Below are positions 9,900 to 18,973 of a DNA stretch of 64,000 nt, piece after piece. The stretch is from NCBI RefSeq assembly GCF_000013745.1, contig NC_007925.1:4092001-4156000 (forward strand), in the 5' to 3' direction. Position numbers and translations under genes: made by a program. The number at the start of each line of letters is the position of its first letter. Position 1 is the stretch's first letter. Source of the stretch: Rhodopseudomonas_A palustris_F (GTDB lineage: Bacteria; Pseudomonadota; Alphaproteobacteria; Rhizobiales; Xanthobacteraceae). The notes beneath the pieces were generated by a model, which saw nothing but the letters and a program-made list of their open reading frames with translations, ran no database searches and had not been told where the DNA came from.

Positions 9900-11978
9900 G
9901 TGCGGTTATCGGCCGGCACGTCCTCCCGTCTCGGCGCAAGCTGGGATGGCCGAGGCACCAACTTCGCATTGTTCTCCGCGAACGCAGAGAAGGTCGAGCT
10001 GTGTCTGTTCGACACTCAGGGCCGGCGCGAGATCGAACGGATCACGCTGCCTGAAAAGACCGAAGACGTCTGGCACGGCTATCTGAACGACGTCTCTCCG
10101 GGTCAGTTGTACGGCTATCGCGTGACCGGCCCCTATGAGCCGGAGCGCGGCCACCGCTTCAACGCCCACAAATTGCTGCTCGACCCCTACGCCAAACGGC
10201 TGTTCGGACGCCTGGTCTGGAGCGACGCGCATTTCGCCTACCGCCCGGGCAGTCCGCGCGAGGATCTGTCGTTCGACCGCCGCGACAACGCGCGCGGCGT
10301 GCCGAAGGCGGTCGTGATCGACGAAACTTTCCACTTGGGCCGCCACGACACCCGGCCGCTGATCCGTTGGGAAGACACCATCATCTACGAGGCCCATGTC
10401 AAAGGCCTGACGCAGACCCATCCCGACGTGCCGCCGCATCTGCGCGGCAGCTACAGTGCGCTGTCGTCGCAGCCGATGATCGACCATTTCAAGCGGCTCG
10501 GCGTCACCACCATCGAGTTGCTGCCGATCCACGGCCTGGTCGACGACCGCACGCTGATCGAGAAGAAGCTGACGAACTACTGGGGCTACAACACGCTGTC
10601 GTTCTTTGCCGCCGAACAGCGCTACACCCAGGACCACCCGCTCGACGCGTTCCGCACCACGGTGGCGCGACTGCACGACGCCGGCATCGAGGTCATTCTC
10701 GACGTGGTTTACAACCACACCGCCGAGGGCAATCACCTCGGTCCCACGCTGTCGTTCCGCGGCATCGACAACGCCTCGTACTACTGGCTGAAGCCGGAGA
10801 ATCCGCGGTTCTACGACGACTTCACCGGCTGCGGCAGTTCGGTCAATCTGACCCATCCGCGGGTGTTGCAGATGGTGATGGATAGCCTGCGCTACTGGGT
10901 CGAGACCTGCCACGTCGACGGCTTCCGCTTCGATCTGGCGACCACGCTGGCGCGCGGGCCGCGCGGCTACGATCGCAACGCCGGATTCTTCACCGCGATC
11001 CGCCAGGACCCGGTGCTGGCTTCGGTGAAGATGATCGCCGAGCCGTGGGACCTCGGCATGGGCGGCTATCAGGTTGGCGCGTTTCCCTCGCAATGGTCGG
11101 AATGGAACGACCGCTACCGCAGCGCGATGCGACGCTATTGGGGCGGCGAAGGCAGCCTGACCGGCGAAGTATCGCGGCGCATGACCGGCTCCTCCGACGT
11201 GTTCAACCATGACGGCCGCCGGCCCCGCGCCAGCATCAACCACGTCACGGTGCACGACGGCTTCACCCTCGCCGACCTCTACAGCTACAACGTCAAGCAC
11301 AACAAGGCCAACGGCGAGGACAATCGCGACGGCTCCAACGACAACCTCAGCAACAATTGCGGCCACGAAGGCCCGAGCCCGGATCCGGCGATCCGGGCGC
11401 TGCGGCTGCAGTTGCGCAAAAACCAACTGGCCTGCCTGATGCTAGCGCAGGGCGTGCCGTTGCTGCTCGCCGGCGACGAGGTCGGCAACACCCAGCACGG
11501 CAACAACAACGCCTATTGCCAGGACAATGAAATCGGCTGGGTCGGCTGGGAAGGGCTCGGCCAGACGAGCGACGACCTCACCGACTTCGTCGGCCAACTC
11601 ACCACGCTGCGCAAGAACTTCCCGCAGATCCGCTCCAATCAGTGGCTGGACGGCCGCCGCGCCGACGGCTCTTACGGCGTGTTGTGGCTGACCCCCGGGG
11701 CCGACGAAATGACCCAGCAGGACTGGGCGTTTCCGGACGGCCGGTTTCTGGCTTACGTGCTCAGCCCCGCCGAACCGGGCTACGCGCCGTTGTTCATCGT
11801 GCTGAATTCGGCGCCCGCGGCGATCACCTTCAAATTCCCCAAGACCCCGGAATGGAAGGTCTGGCGGCAGGTGCTCAACACCACCGACGAGCGCGCGGTG
11901 ATCGATCCGTGGCCGGCCGGCGGCGAGACGATCGCCCCGCCCCGCTCGGTGCTGGCCTTCGCCGGCGCATCGGCTTGA
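9900..11978 (+). CDS. glgX: Glycogen debranching enzyme (isoamylase type)
   Basis: 692 residues, GH13_11. It removes alpha-1,6 side chains, normally short ones, and supplies maltooligosaccharides for MalQ and TreY. CBM48-like start (LGASWDGRGTNFALFSANAE), then barrel motifs YEAHVKGLT, ILDVVYNHTAEGNHLGP, HVDGFRFDLATTLAR (Asp345) and KMIAEPWDLG (Glu381), and VTVHDGFTLADLYSYN. I chose the GTG at 9900 just after the glgB stop; a TTG at 9894 overlapping that stop is an alternative. It is the last gene of the tightly packed run; treY starts 291 bases downstream. Confidence 0.94.
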   Translation: MRLSAGTSSRLGASWDGRGTNFALFSANAEKVELCLFDTQGRREIERITLPEKTEDVWHGYLNDVSPGQLYGYRVTGPYEPERGHRFNAHKLLLDPYAKRLFGRLVWSDAHFAYRPGSPREDLSFDRRDNARGVPKAVVIDETFHLGRHDTRPLIRWEDTIIYEAHVKGLTQTHPDVPPHLRGSYSALSSQPMIDHFKRLGVTTIELLPIHGLVDDRTLIEKKLTNYWGYNTLSFFAAEQRYTQDHPLDAFRTTVARLHDAGIEVILDVVYNHTAEGNHLGPTLSFRGIDNASYYWLKPENPRFYDDFTGCGSSVNLTHPRVLQMVMDSLRYWVETCHVDGFRFDLATTLARGPRGYDRNAGFFTAIRQDPVLASVKMIAEPWDLGMGGYQVGAFPSQWSEWNDRYRSAMRRYWGGEGSLTGEVSRRMTGSSDVFNHDGRRPRASINHVTVHDGFTLADLYSYNVKHNKANGEDNRDGSNDNLSNNCGHEGPSPDPAIRALRLQLRKNQLACLMLAQGVPLLLAGDEVGNTQHGNNNAYCQDNEIGWVGWEGLGQTSDDLTDFVGQLTTLRKNFPQIRSNQWLDGRRADGSYGVLWLTPGADEMTQQDWAFPDGRFLAYVLSPAEPGYAPLFIVLNSAPAAITFKFPKTPEWKVWRQVLNTTDERAVIDPWPAGGETIAPPRSVLAFAGASA

Positions 11979-12044
11979 GCGGCTGATTGAATCCACTTGG
12001 CCTTTCTACGCCAGTGGTGTCTCAGAAATGAGTCGCCCTCTCCG

Positions 12045-12134
12045 CGTCATGGCCGGGCTTGTCCCGGCCATCCACGGAAACATCAATGGCCTCGCTTGTG
12101 GGCGTGGATGGCCGGGACAAGCCCGGCCATGACG
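12045..12134. repeat. Perfect 32-bp inverted repeat (REP/BIME-like) between glgX and treY
   Basis: Arms at 12045-12076 and 12103-12134 are exact reverse complements over 32 bases, separated by 26 bases. Each arm contains its own small palindrome (GGCCGGG-cttgt-CCCGGCC). No coding potential was recognised. The form resembles the dispersed palindromic intergenic elements of Bradyrhizobium-like genomes. It could slow or terminate transcription from glgX, but there is no T-run. Confidence 0.85.
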
Positions 12135-12269
12135 TGTTGTACCTGAGTGCCACACCTGTCCGCCGCATTGCGACCCCGCTCTGTGAAACGCGGCGGAACC
12201 AAACTCCCGCGCTGCGATTTGCTTGGATGATCCGCCGTCGGCGGTAACCTGCCGCTGCGAAGAGACCTC

Positions 12270-15050
12270 ATGCCGCCTGCCATTCCGACCGCGACCTATC
12301 GCGTGCAATTGACCGCCGATTTCGGCTTCGACGATGCCGCCGCCATCGTCCCCTATCTGAAGTCGCTGGGCATCACCCACCTGTATGCGTCGCCGTTCCT
12401 GAAAGCCCGCAAGGGCTCTAGCCACGGCTACGACATCGTCGACCACACCAAGATCAATCCTGAACTCGGCGGCGAGGACGGCTTCGAGCGGCTGTCCGCA
12501 ACGCTGAAACAACATGATCTCGGCCTGATCCTGGACTTCGTGCCCAACCATGTCGGGGTGCATTTCGCCGACAACCCGTGGTGGCTCGACGTGTTGGAAT
12601 GGGGACCGGCGTCGCCGCACGCCGCTTCGTTCGACATCGATTGGGATATCCTGCCGCATCGGCCGCGCGGCGGCGTGCTGTTGCCGATCATCGGCTCGTC
12701 CTACGGCGAGGCGCTGGAGCGCGGCGAGATCGAGCTGCGCTACGACGCCGAGAGCGGCAGTCTGTCGGCCTGGTACTTCGAGCATCGGCTGCCGATCGCA
12801 CCGCAGCGCTATGGCGAAGTGCTGCGCAACGTGGTGAAGGCGGCCGAGGCCGAGCAGCAACCGGGCGGCCGCGCCATCCTCGAACTCGTGCAACGCTCCC
12901 CGGTGCCGCGCCAGCCGGACCGCGCCGCGGCGCCGGCGTTCAAGGACGCGTTGAAACGCATTCCCGGCAGCGCCGCGATCATCGCGCGCGGCTTAGAGGC
13001 CTATCGCGCTGGCCAGGATCGCCCGGCGCAGACCCAGATGCTGCACCTGTTGCTGGAACGCCAGCACTACAAGCTCGGGCATTGGCGACTGGCGTCCAGC
13101 GAAATCAACTACCGGCGGTTCTTCGACGTCAACAGCCTGGCCGGGCTGCGGGTCGAGGACGCCGGCACCTTCGAGGCGATCCACCAGCTAGTGCGGCGGC
13201 TGATCGCCGAAGACAAGCTGCAGGGCCTGCGGCTCGACCATATCGACGGGCTGCGCGACCCCGCGCAATATTTCCAGCGGCTGCGCCGGCTGCTGCGCGA
13301 GGCGCGGGGTGACACCGCACAGCCGTTCTACATGCTGATCGAAAAGATCCTCGGCGAGGACGAGAGCCTGCGCCGCTTCACCGGGGTGCACGGCACCACC
13401 GGCTACGAGTGGATGAACGTGATCACGCAGGTGCTGGTCGACGGCGCCGGGCTTGCCGCATTGGACGAGGTGTGGCGCCAGGTCAGCAACACGCCGCCGA
13501 AATTCGCCCCGGTGTTGAAAGAGGCCAAGCGGCGGGTGCTGGAAACCCTGCTGCTCAGCGAATTCACCGTGTTGTCGCGGTTGTTGGCGCGGATCGCCGC
13601 CGGGCATTACTCGACGCGGGATTTTTCCGCCGACAATCTGCGGCAGATCCTGGAACTCTATGTGCTGCACTTCCCGGTCTATCGCACTTATCTGACCGCC
13701 GCGGGGCCGACCGCGCTCGACCGCGAACTGATCGCGCAGACCATCGAAAAGGCCCGCGCCGAATGGTTCAACGCCGACGAGGGGATTTTCGATTTTCTGC
13801 GCGACGTGCTGACGCTGGATCTGATCAAGCCCGGCCGCGCCGCGCATTCCAAGCCGCGGGTGCGCCGCTTCGCGCTGAAGCTGCAGCAATTCACCGGCCC
13901 GACCATGGCGAAGTCGCTGGAGGATACCGCGTTCTATCGCTATCACCGGCTGCTGGCGCTGAACGAGGTCGGCGGCGATCCGTCCGCTGACGCGATGTCG
14001 ATCGACAGCTTCCACGAAACCATGCGCAAGCGCGCGATCGACTGGCCGCACGGCATGACGGCGACCGCCACCCACGACACCAAACGCGGCGAGGACGCCC
14101 GCGCGCGGCTGTTGGCGCTGGCGGAAATCCCCGGCGAATGGTCGGCCTTGGTGGCGAAATGGAAGATGCTGAACGCGCCGCATCTCGTCATCAAGGGCGA
14201 CGCCCGAACCCCGTCGGCGCCGTTCGAATACATGCTGTATCAGGCGCTGGTCGGCGCCTGGCCGCTCGACGGCGATCCGGCCTTTCTCGACCGCATGCAG
14301 GCCTATGCGCTGAAGGCGGCGCGCGAGGGCAAGCAGGAAACCAGCTGGCTCAATCCCAACCTGGATTACGAGGAAGGCGTCAACGGATTCCTGGCGCGGA
14401 TCCTCGATCCCGCCGTCGCCGGCGACTTCATCGCCCAGATGCAGACGCTGGTGCAACGCGTGGCGTTGCTCGGCGCGCTGAACTCGCTGAGCCAGGTGAC
14501 GCTGAAGGCGATGCTGCCGGGCGTGCCGGATTTCTATCAGGGCACCGAGATGTGGGATACATCGCTGGTCGATCCGGACAACCGGCGAGCGGTGGACTTT
14601 GCCGCGCGCAGCACGGCGCTGCACGGCCTCGAGCAGCCGGATTGGACCGACCTCGCCGCGAACTGGCAGGACGGCCGCATCAAGCTGGCCTGGACACGGC
14701 AGCTGTTGAAGCTGCGCGCCGAAAAGCCCGAACTGTTTCTCAACGGCAGCTACGAGCCGTTGCCGGTCACCGGGCCGCACGCCGACCGGGTGATCGCCTT
14801 CGCCCGGCGCCATGAACGCGACGCGGTGATCGTCGTGGTGGCAAAAGCGATGGCCGCGGCGACGAAGGACGGCCGCCGCTGGCCGGCGCCCGATGCCTTC
14901 GAAGGAACGGTGGTGGCCGAACATTACGAGGTCGATGGCGCCCCGCTGCAGCTCGCCGAACTGTTCGCGCAGATGCCGGTGGCGGTGCGTCCCGCGCGCT
15001 TCAAAGGCACGTTGAGCGCCACCCGGCTGCGCGCCACGCGCAAAGGCTGA
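12270..15050 (+). CDS. treY: Maltooligosyl trehalose synthase
   Basis: 926 residues, GH13_26. It converts the reducing-end maltose unit of a maltooligosaccharide into a trehalosyl unit, normally followed by TreZ cleavage to free trehalose. Family landmarks are MPPAIPTATYRVQL at the start, LYASPFLKARKGSSHGYDI, LILDFVPNHVGVH, GLRLDHIDGLRDP, ATATHDTKRGEDARAR and LPGVPDFYQGTEMWD. The length is normal for TreY. AGAGA lies shortly before the ATG. It stands 291 bases after glgX and may have its own promoter. No treZ is present in the window, although this partner is usually adjacent. Confidence 0.94.
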   Translation: MPPAIPTATYRVQLTADFGFDDAAAIVPYLKSLGITHLYASPFLKARKGSSHGYDIVDHTKINPELGGEDGFERLSATLKQHDLGLILDFVPNHVGVHFADNPWWLDVLEWGPASPHAASFDIDWDILPHRPRGGVLLPIIGSSYGEALERGEIELRYDAESGSLSAWYFEHRLPIAPQRYGEVLRNVVKAAEAEQQPGGRAILELVQRSPVPRQPDRAAAPAFKDALKRIPGSAAIIARGLEAYRAGQDRPAQTQMLHLLLERQHYKLGHWRLASSEINYRRFFDVNSLAGLRVEDAGTFEAIHQLVRRLIAEDKLQGLRLDHIDGLRDPAQYFQRLRRLLREARGDTAQPFYMLIEKILGEDESLRRFTGVHGTTGYEWMNVITQVLVDGAGLAALDEVWRQVSNTPPKFAPVLKEAKRRVLETLLLSEFTVLSRLLARIAAGHYSTRDFSADNLRQILELYVLHFPVYRTYLTAAGPTALDRELIAQTIEKARAEWFNADEGIFDFLRDVLTLDLIKPGRAAHSKPRVRRFALKLQQFTGPTMAKSLEDTAFYRYHRLLALNEVGGDPSADAMSIDSFHETMRKRAIDWPHGMTATATHDTKRGEDARARLLALAEIPGEWSALVAKWKMLNAPHLVIKGDARTPSAPFEYMLYQALVGAWPLDGDPAFLDRMQAYALKAAREGKQETSWLNPNLDYEEGVNGFLARILDPAVAGDFIAQMQTLVQRVALLGALNSLSQVTLKAMLPGVPDFYQGTEMWDTSLVDPDNRRAVDFAARSTALHGLEQPDWTDLAANWQDGRIKLAWTRQLLKLRAEKPELFLNGSYEPLPVTGPHADRVIAFARRHERDAVIVVVAKAMAAATKDGRRWPAPDAFEGTVVAEHYEVDGAPLQLAELFAQMPVAVRPARFKGTLSATRLRATRKG

Positions 15051-15078
15051 CATCGCCGCCGCTCGGCGCAAACGCCAA

Positions 15079-15108
15079 AGGCCGCCCGGGATCGAGGCCG
15101 GGCGGCCT
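15079..15108 (+). terminator. Hairpin after treY, possible terminator
   Basis: A perfect 11-bp GC-rich stem (15079-15089 with 15098-15108) and 8-base loop begins 28 bases after the treY stop. No T-run follows, so intrinsic termination is uncertain. Confidence 0.4.
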
Positions 15109-15282
15109 GGCGGAGTTCGTGCCGAACGCGCAGTTCGGTTCCCTGCTCCGCCGCCTTAGGCTGGCGAATTCGGCTTAACGAAAGCCTAATTTTCGCCGCT
15201 TCGCGGGTTCGGACGATTACTTGGGACGATTACTTGTCTCAGAGAATTCTCAATTGGGCGGGTGCGGATCCAACTAATTTTC

Positions 15283-15404
15283 CGTCGTCATTCCGGATTG
15301 CGAGTTCGTCAGAACGAGCAAGTCCGGAATCCATAACCCCTGCGGTGGTTATGGATTCCGGGCTCACTCGCAGCTGAAGCTGCTCGTGCCCCGGAATGAC
15401 GACG
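15283..15404. repeat. Dispersed palindromic repeat, copy 1
   Basis: A 122-base imperfect palindrome framed by CGTCGTCATTCCGG and its complement CCGGAATGACGACG, with an inner stem GGAATCCATAACC / GGTTATGGATTCC. A related copy in the opposite sense lies at 19933-20049 and a half copy at 20108-20160. It fills most of the 393-base gap between treY and the next gene; I see nothing else there apart from the hairpin after treY. Confidence 0.85.
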
Positions 15405-15443
15405 CGAAAGTGTGAAGCGCCGGCGACCCAAAGCGGTGTTTGT

Positions 15444-15755
15444 TCAGCGCTTCTTCTCCAGCAGCAAATGACCGCGCTGCTTGATCGCGGCCTGCGCCAC
15501 TTCGGCGAATTTCTGCAGCAGCCACGGCAGCACCACCTCGAGCCGGACGTGATCGTCGGCGATGTCGACGTGGCCGGCCGCGGCTTGCCCCAGCGCGCGG
15601 ACCCGGAAGATCATGCGGTCGCCCTCCCAACGCTCTTCGTCGACCTTGAGCACCGGAACGTTGGTAGCAGCGCGGGTCAGGCCGCTCTGCAGCCGGCGCC
15701 GCGCTTCCTCGCGGCCGAGCTGATGCGGGATCGAAACGACGAGCGGTGCTGACAT
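15444..15755 (-). CDS. Polyhydroxyalkanoic acid system family protein
   Basis: 103 residues matching the small PHA-granule-region family (PHA_gran_rgn): MSAPLVVSIPHQLGREEARR at the start, then WEGDRMIFRVRALGQ, DDHVRLEVVLPWLLQKFAE and a C-terminal KQRGHLLLEKK. Members are often encoded near polyhydroxyalkanoate genes, but no phaC or phasin gene is here, so a PHA role is only inferred from the family. GGAG lies about 10-13 bases before the ATG. It is convergent with treY and stands alone. Confidence 0.75.
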   Translation of the reverse strand: MSAPLVVSIPHQLGREEARRRLQSGLTRAATNVPVLKVDEERWEGDRMIFRVRALGQAAAGHVDIADDHVRLEVVLPWLLQKFAEVAQAAIKQRGHLLLEKKR

Positions 15756-15935
15756 GGGCGGTTATCTCCTCCGGCGATGACTACTCATGTAGGCCGCCGG
15801 CCCGGAAAAAACAGAGGCGCGCGGTAAAGGGAGGTGGAGCTTACGGTTCAATCCGCGGAACCTTCGATGCAGACGGACGTTTCCGACTGGTAGCGGCGGG
15901 GCATTGGTGCGGACCGTCGGGTTGAGGAGAATATC

Positions 15936-16100
15936 ATGTCCATCGGAACAATCATCCTGATCATCCTGGTGATCGCGCTGCTCGGCGGCTTCAGCGGCGT
16001 CGGCGGCGGTCCGTTCTACGGCACCGGCTATTACGGCGGCGGCGGTCTCGGCCTGATCATCGTGATTCTGCTGATCCTGTTGCTGCTCGGCAAACTCTAA
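15936..16100 (+). CDS. DUF3309-type small membrane protein
   Basis: 54 residues. MSIGTIILIILVIALLGGF is followed by a Gly/Tyr-rich loop (GVGGGPFYGTGYYGGGG) and a second hydrophobic segment LGLIIVILLILLLLGKL. This two-helix, glycine-tyrosine-rich plan is that of DUF3309 proteins of Rhizobiales. GAGGAG 7-8 bases before the ATG supports translation. Function is unknown; membrane location is inferred from the hydrophobic segments. It ends 17 bases before the convergent ligD stop. Confidence 0.8.
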   Translation: MSIGTIILIILVIALLGGFSGVGGGPFYGTGYYGGGGLGLIIVILLILLLLGKL

Positions 16101-16117
16101 GCGCCCAGCGCTCAGCG

Positions 16118-18853
16118 CTACGTCGTTCCGCTGGAGGCCAGCCGCTTGATGGCAGCCTTCAGCGGGGTGGCCGCTTCGTCGTAACCCGCCCAGGCTTTGG
16201 ATTTCGCCAACAACCCGGGCACCGTGCGCAACGTGAATCGCTTCGGATCGAGATCGCCCTTCACCTGCGGCCAAGTCAACGGCATCGACACCGTGGCGCC
16301 GTCGCGCGCCCGCGGCGACAACACCGCCACCGCGGTCGCCATGCGGTCGTTGCGCAGATAGTCCAGGAAGATCTTTCCCTCGCGCAGCTTCTTCGACATG
16401 TTGAGCAAATAGCGCTCGGGGCTATCCTCGGCCATCTGCCGGCACACCGCCTGGGCGAACGCCTTGGCCTGTTTCCAGTCGACATTGTCTTTCGACTTTG
16501 AGAGCGGCGTCACCACATGCAGCCCCTTGCCGCCGGTGGTCTTGCAGAAACTCTCCAGGCCCAACGCGGTCAAGCGTTCGCGCATCTCGCGCGCCGCGGC
16601 CACCACGTCGGAAAACGCCACGTCAGGCGCCGGATCGAGGTCGAACACGAAACGGCCGGGGACGTCGGGGGCATCCGGCGCGCAATTCCAGGCGTGTAGC
16701 TCCAGCCCGCCGATCTGCGCCACCGCGGCGAGGCCCTCGACGCGGTCGACCTGCAGATACGGCTTGCGGTCGCCCGAGACCGAGACCAGCTCCAGCAGGT
16801 TCGAGGTGCCGGGCATGGCGTGGCGCTGGAAGAACTGTTCGCCTTTGATGCCGTCCGGCGCCCGCACGATCGAGCACGGCCGGCCCTTGATGTGCGGCAG
16901 CATCCAATCGCCGACCGCCTCGAAGTAGCGCGCCAGATCGAGCTTGGTCACCGGCTCACCATCGCTGGCGTCGGGCCACAATTGCTTGTCGGGCTTGGAG
17001 ATCAGCACGCCCATCACCTGCGCGGGATGGCCGGGCTTCGCCGCGGCGGGCTTCGACGCGGCTGGCTTTGCCGCGCCCGCCTTGGCTTTGCCGCCGCGCT
17101 TGCCGCGGCCCGGTTCGGCCACCGCGGTTTTCTTCGGCGTTTCCGCCTCGACCTCCTCGGCCGGCTTGTCCTGGCGCAGGCCCTTGAACGCCGCCTGGCG
17201 CACCATGCCGGCGCCGGTGAAGCCGGCGAATTCGATCTCCGCCACCAGCTCCGGCTTCAGCCAATGCACCTCTGCGGTCTTCTTCGGCGCGGTCTTGCCG
17301 CCGAACGGATTCTCGTTCGAGGCGTTCGCCTTCAGCGCCGGCATGATGCGCTTCACCATGACCTGACCAAAGCCGGTGCCGACGATGCCGACATAGGCCA
17401 GATGATCGTCGCGATGGACACCGACCATGAGCGAGCGGAATTTGCCGGCGTTGCTCTTCCAGCCGCCGATCACCACCTCGTGGCCGGCGCGGCACTTCGC
17501 CTTGGTCCAGCTCTCGCTGCGGCCGGAGCGATACGGCGCGTCGAGCTTCTTGGAGACGATGCCTTCCAGCGACATCTTGCAGGCCGATTGCAGGATCGCG
17601 TCGCCGCCGCTTTCGAAGTGCTCGACATAGCGGATCACGCTCTGCTTACGGCGGCCGCGCGCCTGCTCGAGCATCTCCTGAAGCCGCTGCTTGCGCTCGC
17701 TGAGCGGCAAGGCGCGCAGATCCTCGCCCTCGGCGAACAACAGATCGAACGCAAAGCAGATCAGATTGTCGGTGTTCTCGTCCGACAATGCGGCCTGCAA
17801 GGCGGCGAAATCCGGCGCGCCGGCGGCGTCGAGCGCGACGATCTCGGTGTCGATGATGGCATCCGGCAGCGCCGCGGCCTGGTCGGCGATGGCCCGGAAT
17901 TTCCGCGTCCAGTCCAGCCCCTTGCGGGTCTTCAGCGTGGCCTGGCCGCCTTCGACGCGCAATTGCACGCGGTAGCCGTCGAACTTGATCTCGTGGCCCC
18001 AGCCCGCGCCGCCGGGCGGTCGCTCCACCGAGCTGCAGAGCTGCGGCGCGATGAAGTCCGGCATCGCGGCGACGGCCTTTGCCTTGGCGCGCTTGGCGGG
18101 TTTTGCCTTGGCCTGTTTCGCCTTGGCCTGTTTCGCCGGTCTTGACGCCGCGCGGCGCTTGGCTGGCGCTTCACGCTCGCCGCGTGCCTCGGCCGCAAGC
18201 CCGCGATTGGAATCCCACACCGCGTCGGCCTTGGCCCGCGCGGCTTTCACCATGAACGGCTTCGGCGCGCGGCCCTTGCCGGCAGCGATCTCCTCCATCG
18301 CGCGGCCCGACGCCACCGAGGCTTCCTGTGCGAGGATGTCGTTGGCGTCGCCTTCGCGGGCGTCGTCGTCGCGGTGCTTGATCAGCAGCCAGTTGGTACG
18401 CTTGCCGCCGCTGCGATCGTTGCGCATCCGCACCAAGACCCAGGAGCCGTGCAGCTTCTCGCCGTGCAGCGTGAATTTGAGGTCGCCGGTCTTGAAGCCG
18501 CGCTCTGGATCGTCGGCCTCCCAGTAACCGCGATCCCACAATTGCACCGTACCGCCGCCATACTGGCCCTCCGGAATGGTGCCTTCGAAATCGCCGTAGT
18601 CGAGCGGATGGTCCTCGACCTCGACCGCGAGCCGCTTGTCGTGCGGATCGAGCGACGGCCCGCGCGTCACCGCCCACGACTTGAACACGCCGTCGAATTC
18701 CAGCCGCAGATCGTAGTGCAGCCTTGTGGCATCGTGTTTCTGGATCACGAAGCGGCGACGCTGCGACGGCGCAACTTTCGCTTCGCCGCTCGGCTCCGCG
18801 GTCTTCTCGAAGTCGCGCTTCTTGCGATAGAGCTTGAGGTTGTCGAGCGTCAC
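16118..18853 (-). CDS. ligD: Multidomain ATP-dependent DNA ligase D
   Basis: 911-residue non-homologous end-joining enzyme with domain order phosphoesterase-ligase-polymerase. The 3'-phosphoesterase is at about residues 30-160 (FVIQKHDATRLHYDLRLEFD, GTIPEGQYGGG). After a Lys/Ala-rich linker at about 235-265 comes the ligase, with adenylated Lys290 (EIKFDGYRVQL), and an OB fold (VVIGGWKSNAGKFRSLMVG). The Pol domain (about 625-900) has ISKPDKQLWP, FDLDPAPDV and TTGGKGLHVV. The GTG at 18851-18853 is preferred because AGAGGA stands 6 bases upstream; an ATG at 18880 lacks a good site. It is divergent from ku, with 120 bases between the starts. Confidence 0.96.
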   Translation of the reverse strand: MTLDNLKLYRKKRDFEKTAEPSGEAKVAPSQRRRFVIQKHDATRLHYDLRLEFDGVFKSWAVTRGPSLDPHDKRLAVEVEDHPLDYGDFEGTIPEGQYGGGTVQLWDRGYWEADDPERGFKTGDLKFTLHGEKLHGSWVLVRMRNDRSGGKRTNWLLIKHRDDDAREGDANDILAQEASVASGRAMEEIAAGKGRAPKPFMVKAARAKADAVWDSNRGLAAEARGEREAPAKRRAASRPAKQAKAKQAKAKPAKRAKAKAVAAMPDFIAPQLCSSVERPPGGAGWGHEIKFDGYRVQLRVEGGQATLKTRKGLDWTRKFRAIADQAAALPDAIIDTEIVALDAAGAPDFAALQAALSDENTDNLICFAFDLLFAEGEDLRALPLSERKQRLQEMLEQARGRRKQSVIRYVEHFESGGDAILQSACKMSLEGIVSKKLDAPYRSGRSESWTKAKCRAGHEVVIGGWKSNAGKFRSLMVGVHRDDHLAYVGIVGTGFGQVMVKRIMPALKANASNENPFGGKTAPKKTAEVHWLKPELVAEIEFAGFTGAGMVRQAAFKGLRQDKPAEEVEAETPKKTAVAEPGRGKRGGKAKAGAAKPAASKPAAAKPGHPAQVMGVLISKPDKQLWPDASDGEPVTKLDLARYFEAVGDWMLPHIKGRPCSIVRAPDGIKGEQFFQRHAMPGTSNLLELVSVSGDRKPYLQVDRVEGLAAVAQIGGLELHAWNCAPDAPDVPGRFVFDLDPAPDVAFSDVVAAAREMRERLTALGLESFCKTTGGKGLHVVTPLSKSKDNVDWKQAKAFAQAVCRQMAEDSPERYLLNMSKKLREGKIFLDYLRNDRMATAVAVLSPRARDGATVSMPLTWPQVKGDLDPKRFTLRTVPGLLAKSKAWAGYDEAATPLKAAIKRLASSGTT

Positions 18854-18973
18854 GGGAAATCCTCTGTGCGAGCGAGCCATTCAACAACTCGGAACCAAAA
18901 CCCGCAATTGCGGTTGAAGTTCCGGCTTTGCAGCGACGCGCCCGCGTCGAGATAACCCCATGTTGGAGAGCTC

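Noticed and set aside
15762..16274. A 170-codon minus-strand frame downstream of ligD
   Set aside because: It overlaps the end of ligD and the DUF3309 gene on the other strand, has no recognisable domain, and reads like out-of-frame LigD sequence.
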